DNA from: a virus
Virus record (IMG/VR): IMGVR_UViG_3300020474_000004
Location: 1-64,000 of that record
DNA: 64,000 nt
Strand: one strand, 5' to 3'
The notes under the pieces: generated by a model
Told to the model about the DNA's origin: nothing
The model's input: the letters and a program-made list of their open reading frames with translations, nothing else
Database searches by the model: none
Translations under genes and position numbers: made by a program
Shown here: piece after piece, positions 26,501-34,300 of the stretch
How the letters are laid out: each line of letters begins with the position of its first letter
How positions within the stretch are numbered: position 1 is the stretch's first letter

Positions 26501-26805
26501 TTGCAAATTCTGTTCAGTATGTGAGTAAAAGTGTTGCTGGAGTTTCGACTCAAGTAGCAAGAATTATTGTTAATACTACAAGTCATCCTACAGGAGCAGG
26601 AATAACCGTAGGTGTTACAACAGCACCATTCATCGGTAATTTCTCTTGGGGTAAAGTTACTCTCACTGGAAGAAGTAAAAACCTGGCATATCCAGCACAA
26701 ACCATGTCGGGGATAGGAACTGATAATAATACTGGTATATCAACTTCTACAAAACTTGTTAGAACTAGATACATCAGATTTAAAAATTCTTCTAACTATA
26801 CTTAA
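14593..26805 (+). CDS. gp7: Giant gp7-like baseplate wedge initiator, 4070 aa
   Basis: By position between gp6 and gp8, and by its N-terminal FSSIVKNQLPTYVENEFPLI, this is the gp7 (wedge initiator) counterpart. At 4070 aa it is about four times T4 gp7 (about 1030 aa). Visible modules: tail-type beta units with EII..(T)GC(V)RG pattern at about 80-150, 312-393 and 3133-3213; GxGY-containing beta repeats throughout (for example VTNGGIGYTSSPSVIIG near 3850); and a YHYH-domain-like segment at about 1215-1347 with GWAYDGSPIYGPYGY (1257-1271) and NNGRFCVTPEYPNGTYAYFA (near 1325). The long middle may form an extended fibrous or beta-helical extension of the wedge. It carries no late promoter motif of its own directly upstream, so it is probably expressed from the gp25/gp6 transcript. 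Confidence 0.85.
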   Translation: MTETRIKFSSIVKNQLPTYVENEFPLIGEFLKEYYNSQEYKSGPLDIIQNIDQYIKVDEQTTLNHEVFLRLDIDEFDDVITIDLRNSPFGTDRFPDSYGLIKIDDEIILYTAKTDSTFTGCVRGFSGVTSYRSDSNQGDLVFKSTEASNHDKGASIENLTCTFLKEFLLKTKIQLLPGLSQRKLSSKLDVSTFIKHSKDFYSSKGTDQSYKILFNVLYGENVNIIRPRENLFTPSNAFNLVSSNFVVEEITGDPLELSNKTIFQDFKGSKAYTPIYNVEKTSNNDKYFKVTFDGGYNRDSRVVGSTYGDFKVSSKTNIIGDVAIGSTIIDVDSTIGFPNSGELYVTYPTGLTATTGIVSYTSRTSTQFLGCTNIIEPLLDGNNITDRNFLFTQASDDSDSITVRLGPILSQFSNQSDVYDLKSGDGISVKTLGVEEDTFEFNNWIYNNSVQYFISKIDYVSIQKYELTLEKNHYIRLGDTVLIIDRKSNNSIQSEVLDIITSKRIVVVLKSESVLDTDLVYYIKKPIKKVNSETFPYLSGFHANVQNVYKKQYSDSLLIASNSLPAYQSQSIVSNKNRVLFSGTFTGDTLELLDHGYYTGELIYYTPEKRFVETENDDGTKRTRIYIDSSLFDVRGGGEGEYFLHRVDNNHIRLAKSRSDLYFSKFIQLSGSKTVSNNSIEPAFVSLKNLEPQKIYREISPPLYSGKYTKTKPGTTGILVNGVEVLNYKSKDFIQYGKLDEIKVISPGIGFDVINPPLLKIQDDVGIGATGFLAINGNLSEIRIVNPGFDLVGTPIVSITGGNGQNAKALASTKLIKHSPEFSANIQVSLTNNTIGFSTFHKFRGGEEVVYKTNSQKGVGGLSTDFRYYASVVDGNTVKLHTDLGDSLAGINTVVLTTTGIGKHSLECVEKKSIVSAINIVDRGTGYENKKRSVTSAGISTSSDIITIKDHDYKSGEIIKYLGSTKNPIAGISTTNEYYVTVVDKDNFKLSNATSSTQEKNFFYKTKQYVDITSQGSGFHSFNYPSINVTVSGLIGISSIGNETFGVKVDPIFRGEVSSVHLQDGGSQYGASDIINFIKNPRITVESGKNAQVLPVITDGKISEVIVLNPGSGYVSSIDLTIFGSGIGCVLTPILENGRLIEVKVIESGAGYISGETEIVVSNTEAEYEFSGTVNRWMINSFEKLYQNNFLLKDDIILENSSSDKYGLQAYYMYAPRKLREMLYSVNEGGEVLYGKPDLKLVDSQETIFQDHSPIIGWAYDGSPIYGPYGYSSNSGGVVTIMKSGYKLNQNRLDGPPTSVYPLGFFVEDYTHYTYEDDSYLDENNGRFCVTPEYPNGTYAYFATIDENSVQSDNLSEFKNYRLPKFPYLIGDKYNSEPIEFNFKKSSNQEDYDIENNGWCRNTFPYNLRDEKVKYPYIHFPKTSDESAVVSSSSLGNIQKINIKTAGDFYKVGDTLNFDNRSTTGIGAAARVSLLKGKSVESIVTDTVKLTNAELIPSDIKNQYFIEKDTPHSFNNLDFINITGVSTISTNIEGSYQIGVSSETFKLVGIGTTNNIAVGSTSVTGLVTFFSVSGSLSATKIVPNDILGIGTERVKVLNIDTVNSRFRVLREIDGPVGLSHTVGSILSEDSRRFSINVGLNTTYEFRKNIEIYFNPAENVGLGTTVVGIGSVLTFSNYGLNSLGLNTTGSRNISVQLGSIYIKNHNFQTGDILTYSSNGGNGIVCNEQSTVGIATTLSDGQKLFVAKITNDLIGIATQKVGLGTTGEFVGLGNTAKILFFVGVGSGSNHSFKTNYENLTVESSRHNVTVTTDQDHLLHEGHNVFIDVNPQTTLNYKIKFNDLNRRVLVGIKTFSNVGVNTNNNTITIQNHNYESGDKVVYSSADPCEGLENNKIYYIVKIDADKFNLSNTLYGSTLSNPNIVGIASTSLTFGEIGLVNPIISAYRDSTLEFDISDTSLAYEKESTLYSAFKLNFYIDKNYTKLWESDLSSSVFNVTRENKSGLSTTSKVSVSIGKTTPSILYYRLDPVTNNNLPKIKSEVMVDDEIIGSGSIEVRDSVYSGLRKVSTAGTNFFNFSINEIPENNSYVSTSSSITYTTDCIHTNGPISTVEIVNPGRNYDSLPDIASINSNNGSRAELLCLSENIGKIENVSIKDIGYDYPSDKTLKPSAILPQIIKVDSSAIINTISVSSNAKGYTSAPKLVTFDGKTNKIVSDLDLKYSIKDNEVIILQNTRGMNNSTPTIIPVENNNGVGINNVEFDDSSKEVTIRLSSGFSSLNDFPFEVGGKVFVENVSVGINSTAKGFNSKNYGYKLFTLTSVTPNIGGIGTVSYNLSEDLNDGEIPGKADLIRSSGIITPEKYFPTFVIDLATKDFIPGEKIVSSTKTGTVQSWDSTTKTLRILSQDTFKVGEKIRGLTSDSLATNSEVKSYETYFNVDTKTDIFEGNQTISGYLNNNLQRVQDNHYYQNFSYSIKSRIPLAEWDDIVSSTNHSIGFKKFGDLQIESRNDEQPANIGLTTALTDMTIDYGISEYIDTNCVFDFDLGRENNINFDETTILSDEIVLKSKVLSDFSESVGNRVVSIDDVSPQFNNTPRATAFVALDSFNLSDFRSKKYFIYLKDTRFVKERQFEIVSLIHDSASNGYLNQYAKTDSVRDLGSFDFAISGSVGEFRFFPINSRVNDYDVCALSFNLDDNLLGIGTTSIGESIIQSNSVSVPSTPTNIVSIGNTYHSLKVLVTIAPDVENVSFGSTATFNSREFEYQELNICHDGTDVSLIEFGKLTTSIGEVSAAGFGTYNAYLDGSDLKVDFHPEVGIGTTSVVNTIVVGLSTASSGISTVDMKHARLESRITQISSSGSPTENVVGQYPSHISQEVDRYDSSYCLIQLHDTTNDRYEFLEHIVVDDHVEGVLINQTFDTEFANVRTHSGLGTFGSKIVTDGVGIAATTQILFTPEPNINVNVHVYMNALRVEDDTKDFINFNNGTYSTSFTKYTGTDRDVIRSFPIKHVFSPIFEKVFDGSDSTIVKTVGDTITIPDHFFVTGERVRYNSAGLSTTDKIGIAQTTFPEIGITTSFIPDSGLFIVKVDDETIQLSRSAEDALKAVPKVLEFTSVGIGASHKFIATNQNPKVLIALDNIIQSPIVSTGDTTILLQSVVTTDDLIKLSSVENLTGGDLLKIDSEIVKIEGLGIGATNTIRVRRSWLGTPLSGFSTGALVTKIIGNYNIVDNTLNFADAPFGNAITAGDAQSSFQGRVFTRSGVPQSSNEPYYKNVVIDDISKQFDGVKNNFTIKSQNANISGIANEGILALVNDIFQTVGNENNYELIESSGITTVSFVGTARDLTRDVGISTLPRGGMILSVGSTTGFGYQPLIGAGGTAVVSGLGTISSVSIGNSGSGYRVGVQTVNVSVGTSSLGSGNFVSIGTAVVNNNGNIVSIAITNPGVGYTQTNPPFVVIDDPLSYSGIALTYSSVSTGIGSGIGAVADIVVGQGSSVISFNLKNTGYGYQEGEILTVPTSGLSGVLTTSQFSGDEFQISIDKVHYDEFTGWSVGVLDNFDDISEYPDGKRLDFPLIKSGNLVSINKKKGSKIDLNQVLIVFINNILQVPGDSYRFPGGSRIIFSEPPRVGDDIKIIFYKGSGDDLDVIDREVVESLKIGDEVTLNYDPGQNQSILLQQNARTVNTTVSIDAVKTNPYFGPGLTDKQELERPITWCRQTEDKLINGQEITKDRELYESIISPVANIISPVGITTEIIYVDRLRPLFDSFIENPDINIRAGIQKKVTIIPTHVTVGASATAVVSAAGTISSIIVNNGGVGYSTTPGVSIASTIGVGIGTTNTALAVTTISVGGTVSQISVTNGGIGYTSSPSVIIGEPTYSTEENGVTNYIGDSGIVVGFGTQFIGAGTTQMIFDLHIPYNSKLRDTNIVGTAITLSGLSVGDYFTITDSNIGSASTSITSLSNDNSTIVGISREHLDGVYVANSVQYVSKSVAGVSTQVARIIVNTTSHPTGAGITVGVTTAPFIGNFSWGKVTLTGRSKNLAYPAQTMSGIGTDNNTGISTSTKLVRTRYIRFKNSSNYT

Positions 26806-26811
26806 TAAATA
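26804..26811 (+). promoter_or_regulatory. T4-like late promoter motif before gp8
   Basis: AATAAATA overlaps the gp7 stop and lies 18 nt ahead of the gp8 start. Confidence 0.45.
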
Positions 26812-26829
26812 AAGAAAAAGTCTATAAAA

Positions 26830-28380
26830 ATGGCTGCAATCATAACTGATCAAATTAGAATATTAAACGCAAAGAATTTTGTTGCGGGAATTGCTAATGC
26901 TAACAATTCCTACTATTCCTTCGTCGGATTACCAAATCCACTTGATTATTCTTCAACTTGGAATCAAAATCCTCCATCACCAAAGGATAATTTTGATCAG
27001 GAGAATGATTATTGGGATAGTATGATTGCTATGAAGAGAATCAATACTACTGATGTAAGACAAGTAGTTCCAAAGAGAGTTTGGTCTTCTGGAAGTTCTT
27101 ATGACATGTATAGGCATGATTATAGTAGATCAAACACTGCTCCTATTTCTGGTTCGACCAATTTATATTCATCTACTTTTTATGTCATTAATAGTGATTT
27201 TAGAGTATACCTATGTCTCCAGAATGGGTCAAACCCCGAAACTCCAAATGGTAGACCTTCTTTAGATGAACCAACTTTTATTGATTTAGAACCAAGATCT
27301 GCAGGAACAAGTGGAGATGGTTATATTTGGAAATACTTGTATACAATTAAACCAGCAGATATTATAAAATTTGATTCAACAGAATTTATGCCAGTTCCAA
27401 CTAATTGGGAAACTGACAATGATGTTTCACTAGTTAGAGACAACGCTGTAGATGGATCAATAAAAATTATTACTGTCAAAAATCGTGGAGTTGGATTAGG
27501 AACTGCTAATGTAACTTATAGTAATGTTCCAATTGAGGGTGATGGATCTGGAGCAGAATGCTCTATTACAATTGACGGAGATTCTAGAGTCGAATCTGTT
27601 GCTATGTCATCTCAGGGTTCTGGTTATACTTTTGGAACAGTAAACTTTTCTGCAGCAGGAATTCCAGAAGGAACTACGAGACCTCAATTTGATGTGATTA
27701 TTACTCCACAAGGAGGTCATGGAGCAGATATCTATAGAGAACTAGGTGCATATAATATTTTAATGTATTCTAGGATTGAAAGTGATAATGAAAATCCCGA
27801 TTTTATCACTGGAAATCAATTTGCAAGAATTGGTATTGTTCAGAACCCACAGTCTGCAGGTGGATCGCTTTTATCTTTAGATAAAGCAAGTGCTGTTAGT
27901 GCTTTAAAACTTACTGGAATTGGATATAGTGAAGCAATCTTTGATGTTGATTCAGAGGTGACTCAATTAGTTGGGACTGGAAAAACATCTGTGGGTAAAG
28001 TTATAAATTATGATCAAAACACTGGTGTCTTGAAACTATGGCAAAATAGAAATAATCATGGATTTGATGTAAATGGAAATAGAGAAACAAGTTCTGATTA
28101 TGGATTTGAATTAAATGAATTTACGGGTAGTCCAGAATCTGGAGGTAACGTTTCCATTGTTCCTACCGTAGGACTTCAGTTATCAATTGACCAAGCATTT
28201 AATGATAACAAAACCACGATAAATAATCGTACGTATTATCTTGGGATGAATTTCAGTAGTGGTGTTGCTGCTCCAGAGGTGAAGCAACATTCTGGTAACA
28301 TCATTTATGTAGATAATAGACCCGCCATTACGCGCTCGTCGAATCAAAAGGAAGACATAAAAGTTATTTTGCAGTTCTAA
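26830..28380 (+). CDS. gp8: gp8-like baseplate wedge subunit, 516 aa
   Basis: gp8 joins gp7 and gp10 in the T4 wedge. The first 200 residues follow the gp8 pattern: NAKNFVAGIANANNSYYSFV, a WNQNPPSPKDNFDQENDYWD insertion, VVPKRVWSSGSSYDMYRHDY, then FYVINSDFRVYLCLQNGSNP and GDGYIWKYLYTIKPADIIKF. From about 215 the protein adds beta repeats with GVGLG and GSGYTFG turns, like those of gp7 and gp14. This explains the length (T4 gp8 is about 334 aa). The N-terminal assignment is strong; the C-terminal half (380-516) is only partly interpretable. Confidence 0.9.
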   Translation: MAAIITDQIRILNAKNFVAGIANANNSYYSFVGLPNPLDYSSTWNQNPPSPKDNFDQENDYWDSMIAMKRINTTDVRQVVPKRVWSSGSSYDMYRHDYSRSNTAPISGSTNLYSSTFYVINSDFRVYLCLQNGSNPETPNGRPSLDEPTFIDLEPRSAGTSGDGYIWKYLYTIKPADIIKFDSTEFMPVPTNWETDNDVSLVRDNAVDGSIKIITVKNRGVGLGTANVTYSNVPIEGDGSGAECSITIDGDSRVESVAMSSQGSGYTFGTVNFSAAGIPEGTTRPQFDVIITPQGGHGADIYRELGAYNILMYSRIESDNENPDFITGNQFARIGIVQNPQSAGGSLLSLDKASAVSALKLTGIGYSEAIFDVDSEVTQLVGTGKTSVGKVINYDQNTGVLKLWQNRNNHGFDVNGNRETSSDYGFELNEFTGSPESGGNVSIVPTVGLQLSIDQAFNDNKTTINNRTYYLGMNFSSGVAAPEVKQHSGNIIYVDNRPAITRSSNQKEDIKVILQF

Positions 28381-28386
28381 AGAATT

Positions 28387-31300
28387 ATGCCACAGCAAAC
28401 GAATCTAAATGTAGCGCCATATTTTGACGATTTTGATCCGACGAACGAGTATCAAAAAGTATTATTTAAGCCTGGATATCCTGTTCAGGCTAGAGAATTA
28501 ACTACATTACAATCTATACTACAGAACCAAGTTGAAAAGTTTGGTCAACACTTCTTTAAAGAAGGTGCCAAGGTCATTCCTGGAAATACTGGATATTCTC
28601 AGCTATATTATGCAGTGCAGTTATCTAGCACATTCCAAGGAGTTCCTGTTGAAGCGTATGCAAGTCAATTGATTGGATCTACAATCACAGGACAAACCTC
28701 TGGGGTAACCGCAACGGTTGATAATGTATTATTTTCTGCTGACTCTGAAAGAGGAAATTTAACTCTTTATGTTGCATATGTAGGATCTTCCACAGCAGAT
28801 AATACAACACAAACTTTCTTTGATGGTGAGGAACTATCTTCCAATCAGATAATATCTTCTGGACTTTTTGGAAACTCGACTATTGAACCTGGCACTCCAT
28901 TTGCAACCACTATAATTAATGGTGCTGCTGCAACGGGTTCCGTCTTTCAGATTGACTCTGGAGTATATTTTATTCGTGGTCATTTTATCAGTGTCAATAA
29001 AGAATCTTTAATATTAGATCAATATAGCAATACTCCTAGTTACAGAGTGGGACTTTTTGTTAATGAAGAGATTGTTAATTCAAATGCAGATGAATCTTTA
29101 AATGATAATTCTCAAGGATTTAATAATTATGGAGCACCAGGTGCTGACAGATTACGAATGTCTGTTGGATTATTCAAAAAATCTCTTACCGATACAAATG
29201 ATGATAATTTTATAGAATTAGCAACTATTGAAAATGGAAATTTAAAAACATCTCAGACTAGAAGGGGTAGTGCTGCTAGAGGGAATGGTGGTGTATTTTA
29301 TGATGATCTTACGGATGTTCTAGCAAGAAGAACTTATGATGAAAGTGGTCACTATATTGTTAAACCTTTTAATGTTTCTATTGTTAACTCACTTAACAAT
29401 AATAGAGGAAATCAAGGAGTATTTCAAGCGGGACAGTTTACTTATAGTGGTGGAACACCCTCAAATGATTTAGCACTTTGTAGAATATCTCCAGGTAAAG
29501 CATATGTGCGAGGATATGAAATAGAAACTATCGCACCAACTTTTATTGATGTCCCCAAACCCAGAACAACTAAGACAGTTGAAGATCAGTTTATAGAATA
29601 CAATACTGGTCCAACTTTAAAGTTGAATAGTGTTTTTAGAACTCCAACAGTTGGTGTCGGAAACACCTTCGTAGTCAGTCTTAGAAGTGATAGAGTTGGA
29701 TCTGATCCACAAGTCGCATCAGGGAAAGAAGTAGGATTAGCTAGAGTATTTGATTTTAGATTAGAGTCTGGTTCTTATGATGCTTCACTACCAGATACAA
29801 ATGAGTGGGGAATATCCTTATTTGATGTTCAATCGTTCACAGAAATTGCAGTTAATCAAAATGTGACATTATCAGTTCCAGCATATGTTGAGGGGGATAG
29901 TAGTGGTGCGACAGCATTTCTAAGAAGTTCTGTTAATGTCGGAACAGCACTAACAGTCTATGATAAAAAAGGCGAATTTATAAAAGATGAAAAACTTATT
30001 TTTAGAAGTGGAATTTCTAATGATAAAATTACTGAGAGTAGAGTCGCTATAGCAATCACTTCACAAAGTTTATCTGACGCTAAATCTTTATTTGGAGATT
30101 TTGGTGTTGGCGCATCTGCCTCCGGAGATAATAGAGTTGGTATCAATACTTTTAGTGCCAATGTTGTTCAGTCATCTCTATCAAGCGTAGGGATTGTTAC
30201 GGTAACTGCTACAAGTGGTGGTGCAAGCACAGTTAGAGGTACTAGCCCTACGATTCCTAGTATATTTAAAGAAGGTAATATCGTCAGATTTACTCAAACT
30301 AGCAGCGCCAGTGATGATAAAGTTTTAGCAAAGGTTTCTGGAGTCGGAACTGATAGCATCACGATCAGTCAGGGTATTAGTGTGCCTGGAGTATGTGATA
30401 GATTAGATTTAAGTGCTGTTACAACAGTTAATGATCTTGAACTCGTAACAACTAATCTTGATACATCTTCTGATAATACATTATACACCAGGTTTCCGAA
30501 AGAACACATTGCTACTGTCGATCTAACCGATGCGACTCTCACAATCAGAAAAACTTTCACCGTTAGTATTACTAACGGACAGTTGTCAGCAGTGAGTATA
30601 ACTGACACGACTTTACCTGAGGGAGAGATATATTTACCATTCACAAGTGCTAGATATTCATTGATAAGATCCAACGGAGTAACCGAACCTCTAACAAGAG
30701 ATAAGATTGCATTTGCTTCTGATGGAAAAGTTATTAGAATACGTAATTTAGGAGCAAATGATACTGGTGCAAAACTAATTGTTACAGTATCTAAATCTAA
30801 AGTAAAATCTAAGAAAAAATTAGTCAATGCTGCAAAAAGTTTAGTTGTAGATAAATCAACTAATCCAGCATCCGGAATTGGATCAACGACTATAAATGAT
30901 GGATTGGATTATGGAAATTATGCCTTCGGAATTAGAGTTCAGGATAAGTTAATCTCGTTAAATACTCCAGATATAATTGAAATCCATGGAGTTTATGAGT
31001 GCTCTGATCCTACTTTAGGTGATGCTTCTTTTGGAGCACCACAAATGTCACTCACTCAGATGAATGGCGTATCTGGAACAACTGCCGATGTAACACTTGG
31101 AGAACTTTTTGTTGGGCAGAGCAGCGGTGCATCTGCAGTATATGGAGAATTTGTTAACAATTCCACAATTAGATATCTTGTAAAAAATAATTTTGGATTT
31201 GTAGAAGGAGAAACTGTTATCTTCCAAGAAACTGGAGTACAAGGTGTGGTCAGTAATTTAACTACAACATCTTTTGATCTAACCACCAACTATACCTTTA

Positions 31301-34300
31301 ATGCTGGACAGAAAGACACCTTTTTTGACTTTGGAGCATTAAGAAGAAAGGATGGGTTTGATTCTCCAACTAATAAGATTAAGATTTATTTTAAGAGTGC
31401 ATCGTTTGATTCGACGGATGATGGAGATATTGTAACAGTAGAATCTTATAATGATTTCAATTACTCTACAGAAGTTAAGGGTATAAAAGGAGTTTTGAAT
31501 ACAGATCTAATAGATCTTAGACCAAGAGTCAGTGATCATTCTGTATTAGAAAACTCTAGATCTCCACTAGAGTTTTTGGGTAGAAGTTTTAGTTCTGTTG
31601 GAAGTTCGGTTCCAAATATTTTAGCATCCAATGAAAATATTTTCTTAGATTATTCTTATTTTCAATCTAGAATAGATAGACTTTTCTTACATAAAGATGG
31701 AAAATTCCAATTCAAATTTGGAACTCCATCCGATGACCCATCAAGATCTAGACCAGAACCAGTTGATAATGCAATAGAGATTGCAGAAATAATATATCCA
31801 CCATATCTCCATAATGTAGAGCAGGCATCTATTAAATTCCTGAAATACAAGAGATTCCAAATGAAGGATATTAAGAAACTTGAGGATAGAATCAAGAATC
31901 TTGAATATTACACTCAACTTTCTTTACTTGAGACTAACACAGCAAATATGCTTGTGTTGGATGAAAATGGAACTAATAGGTTTAAGTCAGGTTTCTTCGT
32001 TGATAACTTTACTTCTTTTAAGTCGCAAGAAACTGGAGTAGAGAAGAAAAATTCTATAGATCAAGTTCATAAGCATTTAAGACCAAAACATTTTACAACT
32101 TCAGTTGATCTTCAAACTGGACCAGTTATAAATGTTGATGAAAATGAAGATAAGAGAACATCTCCAATTGAAGGAATTAATGTAAGAAAGCAAAATGATA
32201 TTATTAGTCTGGAGCACTCTGAAGAGGTATATATTGAACAGAGTTTTGCAACAAGAACTGAAAGTGTTACACCTTTCTTAATTAGTTTCTGGCAGGGAAC
32301 TATTACACTCACTCCATCTTCAGATACTTGGATTGATCAAACCAGAATATCTGCTAAGACTATTGACACCATGGGCAACTATGCAATGGCATTGGCTGCT
32401 GCAGAAGAACAATTTGGTATTGATCCACAAACAGGATTCTCCGGAGAAGTATGGAATTCTTGGGAAAATGATTGGTCTGGAACATATACTTATGAGATTG
32501 AGTCCGTTCAAAGAAATGAGTACTCAGAGGTAACTTTTGGACGTGGTGGATGGATTAATGGGGATCCAGCTTCATCTCCAGCACAATGGGTTAGACAGTC
32601 CTCTAATCAGGTTATTGAAGATGATAAGCAACATACTATAGAATCTGGAGATAAAACTAGAACAGGTATTCAACATTATATTGTCGAAGAATTTGAAAAT
32701 GTAAGTGTTGGTGACAAGGTTGTTAGCACTGAGGTAGTAAAGTCTGTTCGTTCTAGAAACATTGAGTTCTACGCTACTAACTTAAAACCAAGCACTAGAA
32801 TTTATGCATTCTTTGATGGTAGAGATGTCACTAATTTCTGCGTTCCTAAACTGCTTGAAATTAGAATGACATCGGGAACTTTTGAAGTTGGCGAAAGAGT
32901 TGTAGGTACAACTTCTTCAACAACCACTGCAGATTCTGAACGCTCTATAAGATTTAGAGTAGCACAATCTAATCATAGAAGAGGTGATTATAACGCACCA
33001 GATGAAATATACTCTGATAATCCATATGTACCTGGCGGATTAATACCTGCTAACTATTCCTCAACTTCTACGACACTGAACGTAGATACATATTCACTTT
33101 CAAATCAACCACAAGGTGAGTATTATGGATATGTAGTTACTGGCATGACTTTGAAGGGAGTCAGAAGTGGCGCTACTGCAGAGGTTGTAAACGTAAGATT
33201 GATATCTGATAATTCCTCAGCACTTGGTGGAAGTTTTTATATTCCCCAATCTAGCAATAGGGATAATCCTACCTTTGAAACTGGATCAAATGTATTTACT
33301 TTAACAAATAATTCAGATAATGATCAGAATACTGCTACTACAGTGGCAGAGGAAGCATATGCTACTTCTGGACTTCTAGAGACTCTACAGGACCAAATAC
33401 TTTCAATTAGAAATGCTAGAGTAGAATCTAAGAAAATCTTCCAAAGTGAAGTAATAAACAGAACTATTGGAACAGAAATAGTTTCATCTAGAAATCTTGG
33501 TGCTGCAGATGTCAGCGAGGAAATTGTTGGGTACTATGATCCATTAGCCCAATCATTTGAGGTAAAAGATGCTACTGGAGTATTTGTTACTAAGTGTGAT
33601 GTCTTCTTTAGAACTAAAGACGATGCAAATACCCCTATAAGATTCCAAATCAGAACCATGAAGGATGGTTTCCCCACTGCGAAATATTTTGATCTCTCTG
33701 AAGTAATTCTATATCCAGAAGATGTAATTACTTCAACAGATGGATCTATTGCTACGACATTTGAATTTGCTGCTCCTGTTTATCTTGAAGGTGGAAATGA
33801 GTATGCAATCTGCTTGATTTCAAATTCAACAAAATATAGTGTTTATATTTCTAGAGTTGGTGAAAATGATATTCTTTCTGATACATTTATTTCCAATCAA
33901 CCAACACTCGGATCATTATTTAAATCTCAAAATGCATCAACATGGGAAGCAAGTCAGTGGGAAGACTTAAAGTTTACCATGTATAGAGCAGAGTTTGTAG
34001 AATCTGGATCTATTGACCTTTACAGTCCAGAGTTATCTGGTGGTAATAAGCAAGTCGCTACCTTAATGAATAATTCGCTTAATGTAATTTCTAATCAAAT
34101 TCGTGTTGGTCTGGGAACTACAGTTGCAGATAATCGTTATAACCTTGGTAATACATTCTTCCAGGCAGGAAGTGATGCTACAGGCGATTTAGTTGGTGTT
34201 GCAGCAAGTGCGACAGGATCCCTATCTATAACAAATCCTGGTATTGGATATACTCCAGTATCTGGATCCTTTACTTTCTCAGATGTAAATCTTGTCACAG

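Noticed and set aside
14593-26805. Split of the 4070-aa gene into two or more genes
   Set aside because: The frame is open without interruption, and no internal late promoter motif with ribosome site and new N-terminal domain was seen.
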